Shown: positions 36,012 through 46,536 of the stretch, in pieces
Position numbering within the stretch: the stretch's first letter is position 1
How the letters are laid out: every line of letters starts with the position of its first letter
Assembly (NCBI RefSeq): GCF_946893725.1
Contig: NZ_CAMPPE010000002.1
Span: 310,001 to 374,000, forward strand
Direction: 5' to 3'
Length of the DNA: 64,000 nt
DNA from: Anaerococcus sp. Marseille-Q5996
GTDB taxonomy: Bacteria; Bacillota; Clostridia; Tissierellales; Peptoniphilaceae
Notes under the pieces: generated by a model
The model's input: the letters and a program-made list of their open reading frames with translations, nothing else
Databases searched by the model: none
What the model was told of the DNA's origin: nothing
Translations under genes and position numbers: made by a program

Positions 36012-38160
36012 TTTCTACATTCTCCATTTCATTTATCCAATAACTTAGGTTTGTGTAACGTTTATTTGAAGTGTTATTGTCTACCATATTTTTTATAATT
36101 CGCTTTTCACCAACTAAAACTACTAATTTTTTGGCACGTGTAACTCCTGTATACAGGAGATTTCGGGTTAATAACATAGGCGCAACCTGCATCATTGGAA
36201 TGATAACACATTCAAACTCAGATCCTTGGGACTTATGGATAGTAATAGCATATGATAGGTCTAAATCTTTTATATCTTCTTTTTTGTAATTTACAATTGA
36301 TCCATCATAGAACTCAATTTCTAAGCTTTCTTCTTCTGTATCGATTTGATTTATAAAACCAATATCACCGTTATAAACGCCCTCAGCAGCTGTAATAGAA
36401 TTTTCTGAAACTAAGTCATAATTATTTCTAATCTGCATCACTTTATCATTTTTCTTAAATAATCTATCATTGATTTTTAGTTCTATTGTTGATGGATTTA
36501 ATATAGACTGGATATTTTCATTAATGCTAGTAGCACCCCACTGTGTTTTTTTACTAGGGCACAATATTTGAATATCTTTTATTTTGTCCAATCCATAAAA
36601 TTTTGGTAATCTTTCATTTACCAAATTTGACAAGATACTATTAAAATTATTTCTATCTGCTTCTATAAAGAAAAAGTCTTTTCCCGATTCATTTACAATT
36701 GGATATTCTCCATTGTTAATTTTATGTGCATTCACAATAATATTTGATTCTAAACCTTGTCTAAATATTTTTTTAAGGCGAATTGTCTTTATGTCTGTAT
36801 CTATTATATCACTTAGTACATTTCCTGGACCAACAGATGGCAGCTGATTGCTATCTCCTACCAAAATTAAAGCAGTAGTTGGTGCTATGGCACTTAAAAG
36901 TGATTTCATTAGGTAAATGTCAACCATACTCATCTCATCAACAATTATGTAATCTTTATCAATTGGATTCTCTTCGTTATACTCTGCTATATTTTCGTCA
37001 GGTTTTATTCCTAAAAGTCTGTGGATAGTATAAGCCTCATCACCCGTAGATTCTTGAATTCTCTTGGCTGCTCTACCAGTTGGTGCTAACATTGCATAGG
37101 ATAAGTCATTTTTATTTAGGATTTTTTTAATAGCATTTATAATTGTAGTTTTTCCAGTTCCTGGTCCACCAGTGATTACCAACAACATATTTTTAAATGC
37201 TTCGTTAATTGCAATCTGTTGTTCTTGTGAAAAAGCACTTAGGTCCTCATCCATGCCTACGTCAAAAAAATATTCGCTATCTTTTTTTTGTTTCAATGCC
37301 ATAGCAATATATTTTTCTGCCTTATACAAGGTACTTTTGTAAACATATTCATCATCATTTATCAAAACAATATATAGTTTTCCTGATAGGGAGTCTTTTT
37401 TTATTTGATCATTAACATCATCTGATTTTACCTTTAGAAGTTGGGAAACTTTTTGGACAAGATAATTCAGTTTTAATGATGTGTGTCCATTAAATTCTGA
37501 TTCATAGTTTAAAATATGGCTAATCCCTGCTGAGATTCTAAAACTTGAATTGGAAACAATTTGCATATTTCTAGCCATATTATCAGCCATAGTAAATCCT
37601 ACTCCACTAATATCATCTACTAGCTTGTAAGGATTTGTCTTTATAATGTCAATGGTATCCCCACCATATAGTTTATAAATTTTCATAGCTAAATTATAAG
37701 ATATATTTAGGCTCTGTAGATAAAGCATGGTGTTTCTTGAATCTTTTGTTTCTTCAGTTGTAAGTTTAATATCTTCTATTTTTTTCTTACCTATACCAGC
37801 AATAACACTTAATTTTTCTGGTTCATTATACACAATATCAATAGCGCCCTCACCAAATTTATTATAAATTTGATTTGCTGTTTTTTTACCAATCCCTTTA
37901 ATATTTGCATTTGCCAAGTAAGTAACTATTGCATCTTTTCCAGTCGGTTTTAAAAGTTTTATGGAAGAAACGTTTATTTGTTCGCCATATTTGTCATGAT
38001 AGACAAATTCACCAGTAACTTCTACACTGTCTCCTTCATCAAAAAAAGGCATAGTGCCTACACAAGTTATATCAGAATCAGATGTCTGAACTACAATTAT
38101 ATTGTAGCCATTATCTTCATTTCTATAAATTATGTTAGTAACTATGCCTTCTATTTTCAT
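36004..38160 (-). CDS. recD2: RecD2-like 5'-3' DNA helicase
   Basis: A 718-aa superfamily 1B helicase not tied to RecBC. N-terminal OB-like and HhH segments (GIGKKTANQIYNKFG; VIAGIGKKKIEDI) are followed by Walker A ITGGPGTGKTTII, DEMSMVD, GDSNQLPSVGPG, a RecD2 SH3 insertion, and motif V/VI region TIHKSQGSEFE with YTGVTRAKKL. It acts in mismatch repair and replication-fork stability in relatives. ATG 38160 sits 3 bp after the murA stop. Confidence 0.93.
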   Translation of the reverse strand: MKIEGIVTNIIYRNEDNGYNIIVVQTSDSDITCVGTMPFFDEGDSVEVTGEFVYHDKYGEQINVSSIKLLKPTGKDAIVTYLANANIKGIGKKTANQIYNKFGEGAIDIVYNEPEKLSVIAGIGKKKIEDIKLTTEETKDSRNTMLYLQSLNISYNLAMKIYKLYGGDTIDIIKTNPYKLVDDISGVGFTMADNMARNMQIVSNSSFRISAGISHILNYESEFNGHTSLKLNYLVQKVSQLLKVKSDDVNDQIKKDSLSGKLYIVLINDDEYVYKSTLYKAEKYIAMALKQKKDSEYFFDVGMDEDLSAFSQEQQIAINEAFKNMLLVITGGPGTGKTTIINAIKKILNKNDLSYAMLAPTGRAAKRIQESTGDEAYTIHRLLGIKPDENIAEYNEENPIDKDYIIVDEMSMVDIYLMKSLLSAIAPTTALILVGDSNQLPSVGPGNVLSDIIDTDIKTIRLKKIFRQGLESNIIVNAHKINNGEYPIVNESGKDFFFIEADRNNFNSILSNLVNERLPKFYGLDKIKDIQILCPSKKTQWGATSINENIQSILNPSTIELKINDRLFKKNDKVMQIRNNYDLVSENSITAAEGVYNGDIGFINQIDTEEESLEIEFYDGSIVNYKKEDIKDLDLSYAITIHKSQGSEFECVIIPMMQVAPMLLTRNLLYTGVTRAKKLVVLVGEKRIIKNMVDNNTSNKRYTNLSYWINEMENVESD

Positions 38161-38163
38161 TTT

Positions 38164-39438
38164 TTAAATTTCTACTCTCTTAATGTCAGCACCTAGATTA
38201 GTGAATTTTTCTACTAAATCGCTGTATCCTCTGTCTATATGATAAATATCAGATACTTTCGTTTCACCTTCTGCAGTTAGAGCTGCTATTACCAGTGCTG
38301 CCCCAGCTCTAAGATCTGTTGCTCGCACCTCGGCTCCGTGTAGTTTGTCAACGCCAGCAATTGTTGCCCTATTACCACTTGTAGCAATAGCTGCACCCAT
38401 TTTGTTAAGCTGTTCTACGTGCATAAATCTATTTTCAAAAACTGTTTCTTGGATTTTACTCTCTCCATCACAGATAGTCATTAATGCCATAAATTGTGCT
38501 TGGACATCTGTCGGAAATCCTGGATAAGGAAGTGTTTGTATGTTAGTAGCTTTTAGTCTTTTGTCGACTTTTACTTTTATAATATCCTCATCATCTATTT
38601 CTTCTACATCTGCACCCATTTCGATTAATTTTGCGATTACGGGTCTGATGTGAGAACCGATTACATTATTGATTGTAACATTTCCCTTTGTCATAGCTGC
38701 AGCTATCATATAGCTAGCTGCTTCAATTCTATCTGGAATAATAGTATGACGAGTTCCTGTAAGTTTTTCTACACCTTCAATTGTAATTGTAGATGTACCA
38801 GCTCCCTTAATTTTAGCTCCCATTTTTGACAAGAAAGATGCTAAATCAACTATTTCTGGTTCCTTTGCTGCGTTTTCAATAATTGTTTCACCTTCTGCCA
38901 GAGTTGCTGCCATCATAATGTTTTGAGTAGCACCTACTGAAGGGAAATCTAAGTAAATTTCGTTTCCGATTAGCTTACCATCAGTTTTAATTGAAATTGC
39001 ATCATCATTTACAATATTTTCAGCACCTAAGGCCTCAAAACCTTTTAAGTGTAGGTCTATTGGACGAGCACCTATATTACAACCACCTGGTGCTTTTGTA
39101 TGTGCTTCCTTAAATCTTGAAAGTAGTGGTCCCATTACAACAAATGAAGCACGCATTTTATCCATTAGCTCAAAAGGTGTTTCGCAAGTGTTTAATTCTG
39201 AGGAATCAATTCTTACTGTTCCATCGCCTATATATTCCACTTTTGATCCTAGGTGTTTTAATACCTCAATCATTATTTCAACGTCTTTAAGTCCTGGAAC
39301 ACCATCTAGAATAATTTCTTCAGTTCCTAATACACAGGCTGCAAGTATTGGTAAAGCAGAATTTTTTGCACCTGAAATTGTTACTTCACCTTCTAAAGGT
39401 CCGCCACCATTTATTACTAAAACTTCTTTTTTACTCAT
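38164..39438 (-). CDS. murA: UDP-N-acetylglucosamine 1-carboxyvinyltransferase
   Basis: A 424-aa enzyme for the first committed step of peptidoglycan synthesis: transfers enolpyruvate from PEP to UDP-GlcNAc; the fosfomycin target. Seen: GEVTISGAKNSALPILAA (UDP-GlcNAc-binding Lys/Asn), the reactive loop APGGCNIGARPIDLH with the Cys that fosfomycin alkylates, and DRIEAASYM. The ATG at 39438 has AAAGGA upstream; an upstream in-frame ATG would run into upp. Confidence 0.96.
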   Translation of the reverse strand: MSKKEVLVINGGGPLEGEVTISGAKNSALPILAACVLGTEEIILDGVPGLKDVEIMIEVLKHLGSKVEYIGDGTVRIDSSELNTCETPFELMDKMRASFVVMGPLLSRFKEAHTKAPGGCNIGARPIDLHLKGFEALGAENIVNDDAISIKTDGKLIGNEIYLDFPSVGATQNIMMAATLAEGETIIENAAKEPEIVDLASFLSKMGAKIKGAGTSTITIEGVEKLTGTRHTIIPDRIEAASYMIAAAMTKGNVTINNVIGSHIRPVIAKLIEMGADVEEIDDEDIIKVKVDKRLKATNIQTLPYPGFPTDVQAQFMALMTICDGESKIQETVFENRFMHVEQLNKMGAAIATSGNRATIAGVDKLHGAEVRATDLRAGAALVIAALTAEGETKVSDIYHIDRGYSDLVEKFTNLGADIKRVEI

Positions 39439-39448
39439 TTTAAATCCT

Positions 39449-40081
39449 TTATTTTGTACCAAAAAGTCTATCTCCAGCATCTCCTAGGCCTGGTACAATA
39501 TAACTATTTTCGTTAAGTCCCTCATCTAACTGTGCGATAAATATTTCTACATCAGGGTGCTCTTCATGTAATTTCTTGACACCCTCTGGAGCAGCAATTA
39601 TGCTCAATAATTTAATATCTTTACATCCCTTTTCTTTTAGTCTACCAATAGCATCACAAGCTGATCCACCTGTTGCAAGCATTGGGTCAACCACCATAAT
39701 GTCTCTATTCTCTACATCATTTGGTAATTTTGAGTAGTACTCTACAGGTTGTAAAGTTTCTTCATCACGATACATGCCTATATGCCCAATTTTAGCTGCT
39801 GGCAATACTTCAAGTACACCATCAACCATTCCTAAGCCAGCTCTAAGAATAGGAACGATGCCAAGTTTCTTCCCAGAAATTCTATATCCTGTTGTTGTAG
39901 CAACTGGAGTTTCCAATTCAAATTCTTCTAATTCTAAATCCTTTGTTGCTTCATAGGCTAATATAATAGAAAGTTCTTTAATAATTGATCTAAATTCTGT
40001 AGATCCTGTGTTTGTGTCCCTAAGAATTGAGATTTTATGTTTAATTACTGGATGGTCTAAAACTTTAACATTTTCTTGCAT
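39449..40081 (-). CDS. upp: Uracil phosphoribosyltransferase
   Basis: A 210-aa pyrimidine salvage enzyme: uracil + PRPP to UMP. Landmarks: [52 protein letters not shown] loop [16 protein letters not shown], and the uracil-binding tail [17 protein letters not shown]. It sits in the run sua5-upp-murA; normal length. Confidence 0.97.
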   Translation of the reverse strand: MQENVKVLDHPVIKHKISILRDTNTGSTEFRSIIKELSIILAYEATKDLELEEFELETPVATTTGYRISGKKLGIVPILRAGLGMVDGVLEVLPAAKIGHIGMYRDEETLQPVEYYSKLPNDVENRDIMVVDPMLATGGSACDAIGRLKEKGCKDIKLLSIIAAPEGVKKLHEEHPDVEIFIAQLDEGLNENSYIVPGLGDAGDRLFGTK

Positions 40082-40089
40082 AATTCCTC

Positions 40090-41127
40090 CTAAATATAAA
40101 ATATATTGTTAGATGCGGATTTTTTCATTCTATTCATTATACTCTTACCCAAGTTATTATCACTAACACCCTCTGCCAAAATAATATCAACACCATTATT
40201 ATCCATTTCTCTTAAAGCTGTGTATAATACATGGCTCATATATGATAAATTGTCTCGGTTACCAAAAGACATTGATTTATAATCACCAAACTTTGTTATT
40301 GAATCATTAAAACTAAGGATCCCTACTTTGAGGCCTTGATTTTTTAGTTTATCTGCCTCATCTAAGATAACATCAGCAGCATTCTCACCTATATAAACTT
40401 TCATTAAAGCATTTGGTGAGTAGTGTTTGTATTTTTGTCCTGGTGATTTTGGTATTTTGTCATCTGATACTAACGAATCATCTAAACTTATCGTAGGAAT
40501 GATTTTTTTTAAATCTTCATATGTATAATAACCTGGCCTTAAGATTACAGGATTTTCTTCACTGCAATCTACTACTGTTGATTCTATACCAAACTTACAA
40601 GAACCACCATCTAAAATCATAGGGATTTTACCATTTAAGTCTTGATAAACATCTTTTGCCCTAGTTGGAGACGGTTTTCCTGAGCTATTAGCGCTAGGAG
40701 CAGCAATCGGTGTATTTGATTTTTCGATGAATTTTGATGCAATCTTATCGCTTGGCATCCTAATTGCCACAGTATCTAAACCTGCAGTAACTATATCCGG
40801 AACTATATCTGATTTTTTCATAATTAAAGTCAGAGGGCCAGGCCAGCAAGATTCAATCAATTTTTTTGCATCTTCATTAATATCATCTACTAAATTATAT
40901 AGTAAATTTTTATTTGAAATATGTAATATTAATGGATTGTCAGATGGTCTACCCTTTGCTTTAAATATTTTTTCACAAGCATTAGAGTTTAAACCATCTG
41001 CACCAAGTCCATAAACTGTCTCTGTTGGGAAAGCTACTAGCTCTCCCTCATTTATTATATTTGCAGCTTGGCTAATTATTTCTTCATCTATATCATCTTT
41101 ATCTAAACTAAAAATCTTCGTAATCAT
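40090..41127 (-). CDS. sua5: Threonylcarbamoyl-AMP synthase, Sua5 type
   Basis: A 345-aa enzyme making threonylcarbamoyl-AMP for the t6A37 modification of ANN-decoding tRNAs. The YrdC domain (1-210) shows [34 protein letters not shown] in overlapping motifs, [11 protein letters not shown] and the STVVDC region. The extra C-terminal domain (about 245-345), with the linker [13 protein letters not shown], marks the long Sua5 form rather than TsaC. It overlaps the upstream cation-efflux gene by 20 bp. Confidence 0.93.
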   Translation of the reverse strand: MITKIFSLDKDDIDEEIISQAANIINEGELVAFPTETVYGLGADGLNSNACEKIFKAKGRPSDNPLILHISNKNLLYNLVDDINEDAKKLIESCWPGPLTLIMKKSDIVPDIVTAGLDTVAIRMPSDKIASKFIEKSNTPIAAPSANSSGKPSPTRAKDVYQDLNGKIPMILDGGSCKFGIESTVVDCSEENPVILRPGYYTYEDLKKIIPTISLDDSLVSDDKIPKSPGQKYKHYSPNALMKVYIGENAADVILDEADKLKNQGLKVGILSFNDSITKFGDYKSMSFGNRDNLSYMSHVLYTALREMDNNGVDIILAEGVSDNNLGKSIMNRMKKSASNNIFYI

Positions 41128-42103
41128 TTTTTGCCTGTATTTCTATTTTTTTTATCTCATCTCTTACTTTATCAGTCATAATTAAAGAATAAGTTGGATC
41201 CATATGAATGCTTAGGTTTAAACCTATTTCATCTTTTATTTTCCTTTGTATATCTGTAACAATTTTATGAGCTACAAATAATGAAAGGTTTTCTGCTATT
41301 TCTACGTCAACAGAACCATCTAAATGACCTTTTCCATATTCATGGATTCTTAAACTATGGTATCCAATTATAAAATCATTATCTAGAATAATTTCTCCAA
41401 CTCTATTTTCAATCTCAGGATCTACTCTTTCACCTAATAAGTATCCTGCAGATTGTTTAAATAGATCCAATCCAGGTGTGAAAACAAAACCTGCAAGTAT
41501 TAAACCCATTATAGCATCAACTTTTATATTAAAATATTTTTCTATAATAGCTCCTAAGATTATTCCTGTTGTTGCAAGTATATCATTTCTTGCATCAGCC
41601 ATTACTCCAAAATTTAAATCGGAATCTAGTTTGTTGTATAATTTCTTATTTAAAAAGTATATATATATTTTAGCTAGTATACTCAATACTAACACAAACA
41701 TAGCAAGTGATGAAAATATAGTTTTATCATCAGAAGCATAATGATGTAGGGCATTTATAAATAGTTTAGCTCCTACATACATAATTAAAATACCTACTAA
41801 AAGAGAAATTAAACTTTCTCCACGACCATGTCCAAATGGATGTTCTTTATCTGCTGGTTTTTGACTTAATTTAGATCCAATGAGAGCCATTAAGGATACC
41901 AAGCTATCAGATAGGTTATTAAATCCATCGTTTATAATTGCTGCTGAATTTGCGGAAAACCCAACAATTAACTTAAAGATAACTAAAACTATATTAATTA
42001 AAATCCCTATGATAGATGACAGAGATATTAATTTTAGTCTTATAAATGGTTTTTTATAATTTTTGTAGTCGTCAATAAATTTACTGGCAAAGAAGTTAAA
42101 CAA
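41108..42103 (-). CDS. Cation diffusion facilitator family transporter
   Basis: A 331-aa CDF antiporter for divalent metals (Zn, Fe, Mn or Co). Six transmembrane helices lie in residues 25-215; the first metal site is in NDGFNNLSDSLVSL (N/D-xxx-D), followed by HPFGHGRGESL and the second HxxxD-like site MADARNDIL (D-xxx-D). The cytoplasmic C-terminal domain spans about 220-331. Metal specificity cannot be decided from the motifs. Ends inside sua5. Confidence 0.92.
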   Translation of the reverse strand: MFNFFASKFIDDYKNYKKPFIRLKLISLSSIIGILINIVLVIFKLIVGFSANSAAIINDGFNNLSDSLVSLMALIGSKLSQKPADKEHPFGHGRGESLISLLVGILIMYVGAKLFINALHHYASDDKTIFSSLAMFVLVLSILAKIYIYFLNKKLYNKLDSDLNFGVMADARNDILATTGIILGAIIEKYFNIKVDAIMGLILAGFVFTPGLDLFKQSAGYLLGERVDPEIENRVGEIILDNDFIIGYHSLRIHEYGKGHLDGSVDVEIAENLSLFVAHKIVTDIQRKIKDEIGLNLSIHMDPTYSLIMTDKVRDEIKKIEIQAKNDYEDF

Positions 42104-42104
42104 A

Positions 42105-43175
42105 TTATTCTCCTATTTGTTCTAGCTTTCTTGTTTGATCTTCTGCAATTAGTGAATTAATCATATCGTCAATATTTCCATTTAAGAAATCATCTAATTG
42201 ATATACTGTCTTATTAATTCTATGATCTGTAATTCTACCTTGTGGGAAGTTATAAGTTCTGATCCTTTCACTTCTATCTCCAGTACCTACTTGAGATTTT
42301 CTATTATCAGCTATTTCTTTATTTCTTTTGGCTTCTTCTAATTCATAAAGACGGGCACGAAGTACTCTCATTGCTTTCTCTTTATTTTTTATTTGACTTT
42401 TCTCATCTTGGCAAGTTACAACAAGACCTGTTGGTTCATGAGTAAGTCTAACAGCAGAGTCGGTTGTATTTACTGACTGACCACCATTACCACTTGATCT
42501 ATAAACATCTACTCTTACATCATTAGGATCAATTTGAATATCTACATCATCAACTTCTGGTAATACAGCAACTGTAGCAGTTGATGTGTGGATTCTACCA
42601 CCAGATTCTGTTTCTGGAACACGTTGTACTCTGTGCACACCTGATTCGTATTTTAATTTTGAATATGCACCTTCACCCTTTACAACAAAAGTTGCCTCTT
42701 TTATACCACCAACACCTTGGCTAGCTACATCAATTTCTTCAGTTTTAAATCCTGCTTTATCAGCGTACATGTTGTACATTCTGTAAAGATCACCAGCGAA
42801 AAGACCTGCTTCATCTCCTCCAGCACCTGGACGTATTTCAACAATTACGTCTTTTGTGTCATTAGGGTCCTTAGGAATCAATAAAATTCGCATTTCTTCA
42901 TTATAAGTTTCAAGATTTTTCTTATTTTCACTAATTTCTTCTTTTAGCATATCAAGCATTTCGCTATCATTTGTTTCATTCATAAGTTCTTGATTTTCTT
43001 CAATAGTTGCTTGAGCGTTAAGAATTTCTTCATATTTTTCAACAATAGGTTTTAGTGAGTTGTATTCTCTTGATATTTTTGTAAATTTATCTATATCGGA
43101 TAATACTTCTGGATCTGCAAGTTTTAATTCCAAATCCTTATAGTTTTCTCTTATGTGATCTAAATTTTCAAACAT
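42105..43175 (-). CDS. prfA: Peptide chain release factor 1
   Basis: A 356-aa RF1 that terminates translation at UAA/UAG. Seen: the GGQ loop RSSGNGGQSVNTTDSAVRLTH, whose Gln is the substrate of PrmC, and the tripeptide region RVPETESGGRIHTSTATVAVLPE (PxT at the RF1 anticodon-like position). Normal length. It lies 2 bp after prmC... reading direction is prmC first, so on this strand prmC precedes prfA with a 2-bp gap. Confidence 0.96.
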   Translation of the reverse strand: MFENLDHIRENYKDLELKLADPEVLSDIDKFTKISREYNSLKPIVEKYEEILNAQATIEENQELMNETNDSEMLDMLKEEISENKKNLETYNEEMRILLIPKDPNDTKDVIVEIRPGAGGDEAGLFAGDLYRMYNMYADKAGFKTEEIDVASQGVGGIKEATFVVKGEGAYSKLKYESGVHRVQRVPETESGGRIHTSTATVAVLPEVDDVDIQIDPNDVRVDVYRSSGNGGQSVNTTDSAVRLTHEPTGLVVTCQDEKSQIKNKEKAMRVLRARLYELEEAKRNKEIADNRKSQVGTGDRSERIRTYNFPQGRITDHRINKTVYQLDDFLNGNIDDMINSLIAEDQTRKLEQIGE

Positions 43176-43177
43176 AT

Positions 43178-43972
43178 TTATCCTTTCTCGGCAATGATTA
43201 TTCTATCAAAACCGTTAAAATCTTTTATATTTTCAATATTTTTAAAATCAGATTTGATCAATAGGTCATTTATCACATCCTTTTGGTCATATCCAATTTC
43301 AAAAACAAGATGTCCACCCTTATTTAAATAAATTGGCGATTTTTTTATTATCTCTTTATAGAAGTCTAAACCATCTTTACCACCTACAAGTGCTGATTTT
43401 GGCTCAAAAAATAATTTTTTATCTAATTTTTTATAATCTTCTTCGCTTATATATGGTGGATTTGATACTATTATATCAAATTGACCCTCTACATTTGAAA
43501 ATAAATTACTCTTTAAAAAACTTACATTTTTTAAATTTAATTTCTCTTTATTTTCATTTGCTAGAGATAGTGCTTTTTCTTCTATATCTACCCCTATTAT
43601 TTTAGAATTTTTTAAATTTTTAGCTAATGAAAGACTAATTGCTCCACTTCCCGTTCCAATGTCCAAAATATTATTTTTTTTCATATCAGATTTTAAAATA
43701 TAGTCTACCAATATTTCGGTTTCAAATCTTGGTATAAGAGCTCTTTGATCAACATTTAAGTCCAGTCCATAAAACTGCCAATGGCCAATTGCATACTGAA
43801 GTGGCATGCCATCATTAATTTTTTTTTCAATATCATTGATTTTTAATGATATATCATCATTTAATTCAAAATCTGGATTTAAATAAATGAATGATTTTGA
43901 CCTATCTATAATGTAAGTTAAAGCAATTATCAGTTCATCGTTTTTCTTGTCTAGTATATCTTTTATTTTCAT
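43178..43972 (-). CDS. prmC: Release factor glutamine methyltransferase
   Basis: A 264-aa SAM-dependent enzyme that N5-methylates the GGQ glutamine of release factors. Features: N-terminal helical domain, PLQYAIGHWQFYGLDLNVDQRALIPRFET spanning the interface, LDIGTGSGAISLSLA (SAM), and the catalytic NPPYISEED. The ATG at 43972 has no clear ribosome site and follows directly after the rpmE terminator. The pairing with prfA is standard. Confidence 0.95.
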   Translation of the reverse strand: MKIKDILDKKNDELIIALTYIIDRSKSFIYLNPDFELNDDISLKINDIEKKINDGMPLQYAIGHWQFYGLDLNVDQRALIPRFETEILVDYILKSDMKKNNILDIGTGSGAISLSLAKNLKNSKIIGVDIEEKALSLANENKEKLNLKNVSFLKSNLFSNVEGQFDIIVSNPPYISEEDYKKLDKKLFFEPKSALVGGKDGLDFYKEIIKKSPIYLNKGGHLVFEIGYDQKDVINDLLIKSDFKNIENIKDFNGFDRIIIAEKG

Positions 43973-43984
43973 TATTTACACAAA

Positions 43985-44010
43985 AATAAGGTTAGTTGCC
44001 TAACCTTATT
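43985..44010 (-). terminator. Terminator of rpmE
   Basis: A perfect 11-bp stem AATAAGGTTAG/CTAACCTTATT with a TTGC loop (43985-43995/44000-44010), followed by TTTTT on the minus strand; it overlaps the rpmE stop. Confidence 0.85.
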
Positions 44011-44212
44011 ATTTTCTACCGTATCTTTTGTTAAATTTCTCAACGTTACCACCACGTTCAGCATTTCTTTGTTTTCCTGAGTAGAATGGATGACAGTTGT
44101 TGCATACTTCTACTTTGATTTCTTCTTCAGTAGATCCTACTGTAAATTCATTTCCACAAGAAATACATGTTACTTTTGCTTCATGGTATTCTGGTTGGAT
44201 TTCTTTATTCAT
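44009..44212 (-). CDS. rpmE: 50S ribosomal protein L31 (zinc-binding type)
   Basis: A 67-aa ribosomal protein. It starts MNKEIQPEYHEAKVTC; CISC and CNNCHPF supply the zinc-binding CxxC pairs (C+ type), followed by PFYSGKQRNAERGGNVEKFNKRYG. ATG 44212 has AGAGGTG upstream; the longer frame is spurious. Downstream of rho, the common Firmicutes order. Confidence 0.97.
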   Translation of the reverse strand: MNKEIQPEYHEAKVTCISCGNEFTVGSTEEEIKVEVCNNCHPFYSGKQRNAERGGNVEKFNKRYGRK

Positions 44213-44280
44213 TTTAACACCTCTATTTCTTGATTCAATAAGCATATAAAATTATACCACGAAATTTAGACCAAATCAAC

Positions 44281-45585
44281 TTATAATGAATTATTTATAA
44301 GTTCTATTAAATTCTCATTTGTTGGTGTTCTTTTCATAAAATCTATTAGCTCAACTATTGATTCTGTAGTATCCATTTCTGATTTTCTAATCTTATATAT
44401 TGCTTCCAATTCATCTTTACTGAGTAATAAATCTTCTCGTCTAGTTGATGATTTTTCAATATTTATAGCTGGGAATATTCTCCTATCTGATAGTCTCCTA
44501 TCAAGGTGCACTTCCATATTACCAGTACCTTTAAATTCTTCAAAAATCATATCATCCATACGACTTCCAGTATCTACTAAAGCTGTAGCAAGTATGGTAA
44601 GTGAGCCACCATCTTCTACATTACGAGCTGCCCCAAAAAATTGTTTTGGTCCTACAAGAGCCATTGGATCAAGACCACCTGTTAGAGTCCTACCTGATTG
44701 AGGTGTGATAATATTGTAAGCTCTAGCTAGTCTTGTTATAGAGTCTAGAAGTATTACTACATCTTTTTTATCCTCTACAAATCTTTTTGCACGCTCTAAA
44801 ATCATTTCGGCCATTTCAATATGATTTTGTGGAGGCATATCAAAAGTAGAAGATGCAACTTCTGTACGCATATAGTCATTATCAGGATCTCTATACTCAT
44901 TTACAAATCTTATGAAATCAGTAACTTCTTCTGGCCTTTCATCTATAAGTAAGACAAATATTTTGATATCATCATAATTTTTTTCTATTGAACGTTCAAT
45001 ATTTTTTATGAGTGTTGTTTTTCCAGCTTTGGGTTGTGAAACAATAAGACCTCTTTGACCACGTCCAACCGGAGCAATCATATCTATGATACGCCCTGAA
45101 ATATTTTCTTTTGTAGTTTCAAGTCTTATCCTTTGGTTTGGGTAAATTGGAGTTAAATCTTCAAATGATAATCTGTTGAAAGCCTCGCCCGGTTTTATAC
45201 CATTTACATCAGATACAAATATTAGTGGTGCAAATTTATCCTTATCGTGTTTTTCTCTAGCAATTCCTTTTATATAGTCACCTGTTTTTAGCCTAAACAT
45301 CTTAATTTGTTTAGGAGGTACATATATATCATCATCACCTTGTTCGTGAAGGTCAGACCTTAAAAAACCAAAACCATCTGGAAGAATTTCAAGAACCCCT
45401 TCACAATCAAATTTCTCACCTAAATCGTTATCTTGTTTTTCTTTTTCTTCTTCCTCGCGTTCCTTATAAGCTTGTTCAATTAATTTTATTAATTCATCTT
45501 TTTTGTATTTAGTAACTGATGGAATTTCCAATTCCTTAGCTATTTCCCTTAATTCAGTTACTAATTTCTCTTCTAAATTGTCCAT
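44281..45585 (-). CDS. rho: Transcription termination factor Rho
   Basis: A 434-aa hexameric RNA helicase. N-terminal Rho_N helix bundle (1-50), a short acidic linker, the OB-fold RNA-binding domain ([15 protein letters not shown]), then the ATPase core with [34 protein letters not shown] and the Q/R-loop region [16 protein letters not shown]. Length is in the normal 420-430 range, without a long insertion. The 65 bp upstream is occupied by the fba terminator. Confidence 0.97.
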   Translation of the reverse strand: MDNLEEKLVTELREIAKELEIPSVTKYKKDELIKLIEQAYKEREEEEKEKQDNDLGEKFDCEGVLEILPDGFGFLRSDLHEQGDDDIYVPPKQIKMFRLKTGDYIKGIAREKHDKDKFAPLIFVSDVNGIKPGEAFNRLSFEDLTPIYPNQRIRLETTKENISGRIIDMIAPVGRGQRGLIVSQPKAGKTTLIKNIERSIEKNYDDIKIFVLLIDERPEEVTDFIRFVNEYRDPDNDYMRTEVASSTFDMPPQNHIEMAEMILERAKRFVEDKKDVVILLDSITRLARAYNIITPQSGRTLTGGLDPMALVGPKQFFGAARNVEDGGSLTILATALVDTGSRMDDMIFEEFKGTGNMEVHLDRRLSDRRIFPAINIEKSSTRREDLLLSKDELEAIYKIRKSEMDTTESIVELIDFMKRTPTNENLIELINNSL

Positions 45586-45604
45586 AATATTCCTATGTAA
45601 AAAA

Positions 45605-45642
45605 TTATAGGACCAATTGGTTAAACCAAAATGGTCCTATAA
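45605..45642 (-). terminator. Terminator between fba and rho
   Basis: An 11-bp stem TTATAGGACCA/TGGTCCTATAA with an inner TTGG/CCAA pair, followed by a U-rich tail on the minus strand. Confidence 0.85.
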
Positions 45643-45651
45643 AATCTATAT

Positions 45652-46518
45652 TTAATTATTTGCCGATCCCTCAGAACCAAACATATCTATTTTTTCAAAT
45701 ACAACATCTTTTATAGCTTGTGTTCCTGGTGCTAAAAGTTTTCTTGGATCAAATCCTTTACCTTCTTTGTCTTTACCAGCTTCGACATATTCACGAGTTG
45801 CTTTAGCAAATGCAAGTTGACATTCAGTATTTACATTTATTTTTGAAACGCCAAGTTCAACAGCTTTTTTGATTTGCTCTTCTGGAATTCCTGTACCACC
45901 ATGTAGTACTATTGGCATATTAACAGCATCAGATACTTCTTTAAGTCTATCAAAATTTAGACCTTTCCAGTCATCTGGATAAACTCCGTGTATATTACCA
46001 ATTCCTGCTGCAATAAAGTCGATACCAGTATCTGCTAGTTGCTTACATTCTTCTACATCCGCAAGCTCTCCTTCACTTGTAACACCGTCTTCTTCGCCAC
46101 CGATGCCACCAACTTCTCCTTCAACAGAAATTCCTTTAGCGTGTGCTAAATCAACTATTTCACGAGTTTTTTCTAGGTTTTCTTCTAAAGGTAGGCTTGA
46201 ACCATCAAACATAACTGATGTGTATCCAGCGTCAATAGCTTTTTTTGCACCTTCATAGCTACCATGGTCAAGGTGTAGTGCAACTGGAACTGTTATTCCT
46301 AGGTCATCATGCATTGTTTTAACTAGGGCAGCTACAGTATTAAATCCACCCATATATTTTACAGCACCTTCAGATGATGCAATAATTACAGCTGTTTTCT
46401 TTTCTTCGCAGGCTTCTAGTATTGCTTTTGTCCATTCTAAGTTGTTTGTATTAAAGTGAGCAATTGCATATCCATTTTCATAAGCTTTGTCTAACATTTC
46501 TTTTGCATTTACTAACAT
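45652..46518 (-). CDS. fba: Class II fructose-bisphosphate aldolase
   Basis: A 288-aa zinc-dependent aldolase of glycolysis/gluconeogenesis. Zinc ligands in ALHLDHGSYEGAKKA and GIGNIHGVYP; phosphate and substrate residues in HGGTGIPEEQIKKAVELGVSKINVNTE. A short non-conserved tail (GSEGSANN) ends the protein. The related tagatose-bisphosphate aldolase has the same fold, so substrate choice is likely rather than certain. It follows proS by 18 bp. Confidence 0.93.
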   Translation of the reverse strand: MLVNAKEMLDKAYENGYAIAHFNTNNLEWTKAILEACEEKKTAVIIASSEGAVKYMGGFNTVAALVKTMHDDLGITVPVALHLDHGSYEGAKKAIDAGYTSVMFDGSSLPLEENLEKTREIVDLAHAKGISVEGEVGGIGGEEDGVTSEGELADVEECKQLADTGIDFIAAGIGNIHGVYPDDWKGLNFDRLKEVSDAVNMPIVLHGGTGIPEEQIKKAVELGVSKINVNTECQLAFAKATREYVEAGKDKEGKGFDPRKLLAPGTQAIKDVVFEKIDMFGSEGSANN

Positions 46519-46536
46519 TATTCTAGTCTCCTTTTA

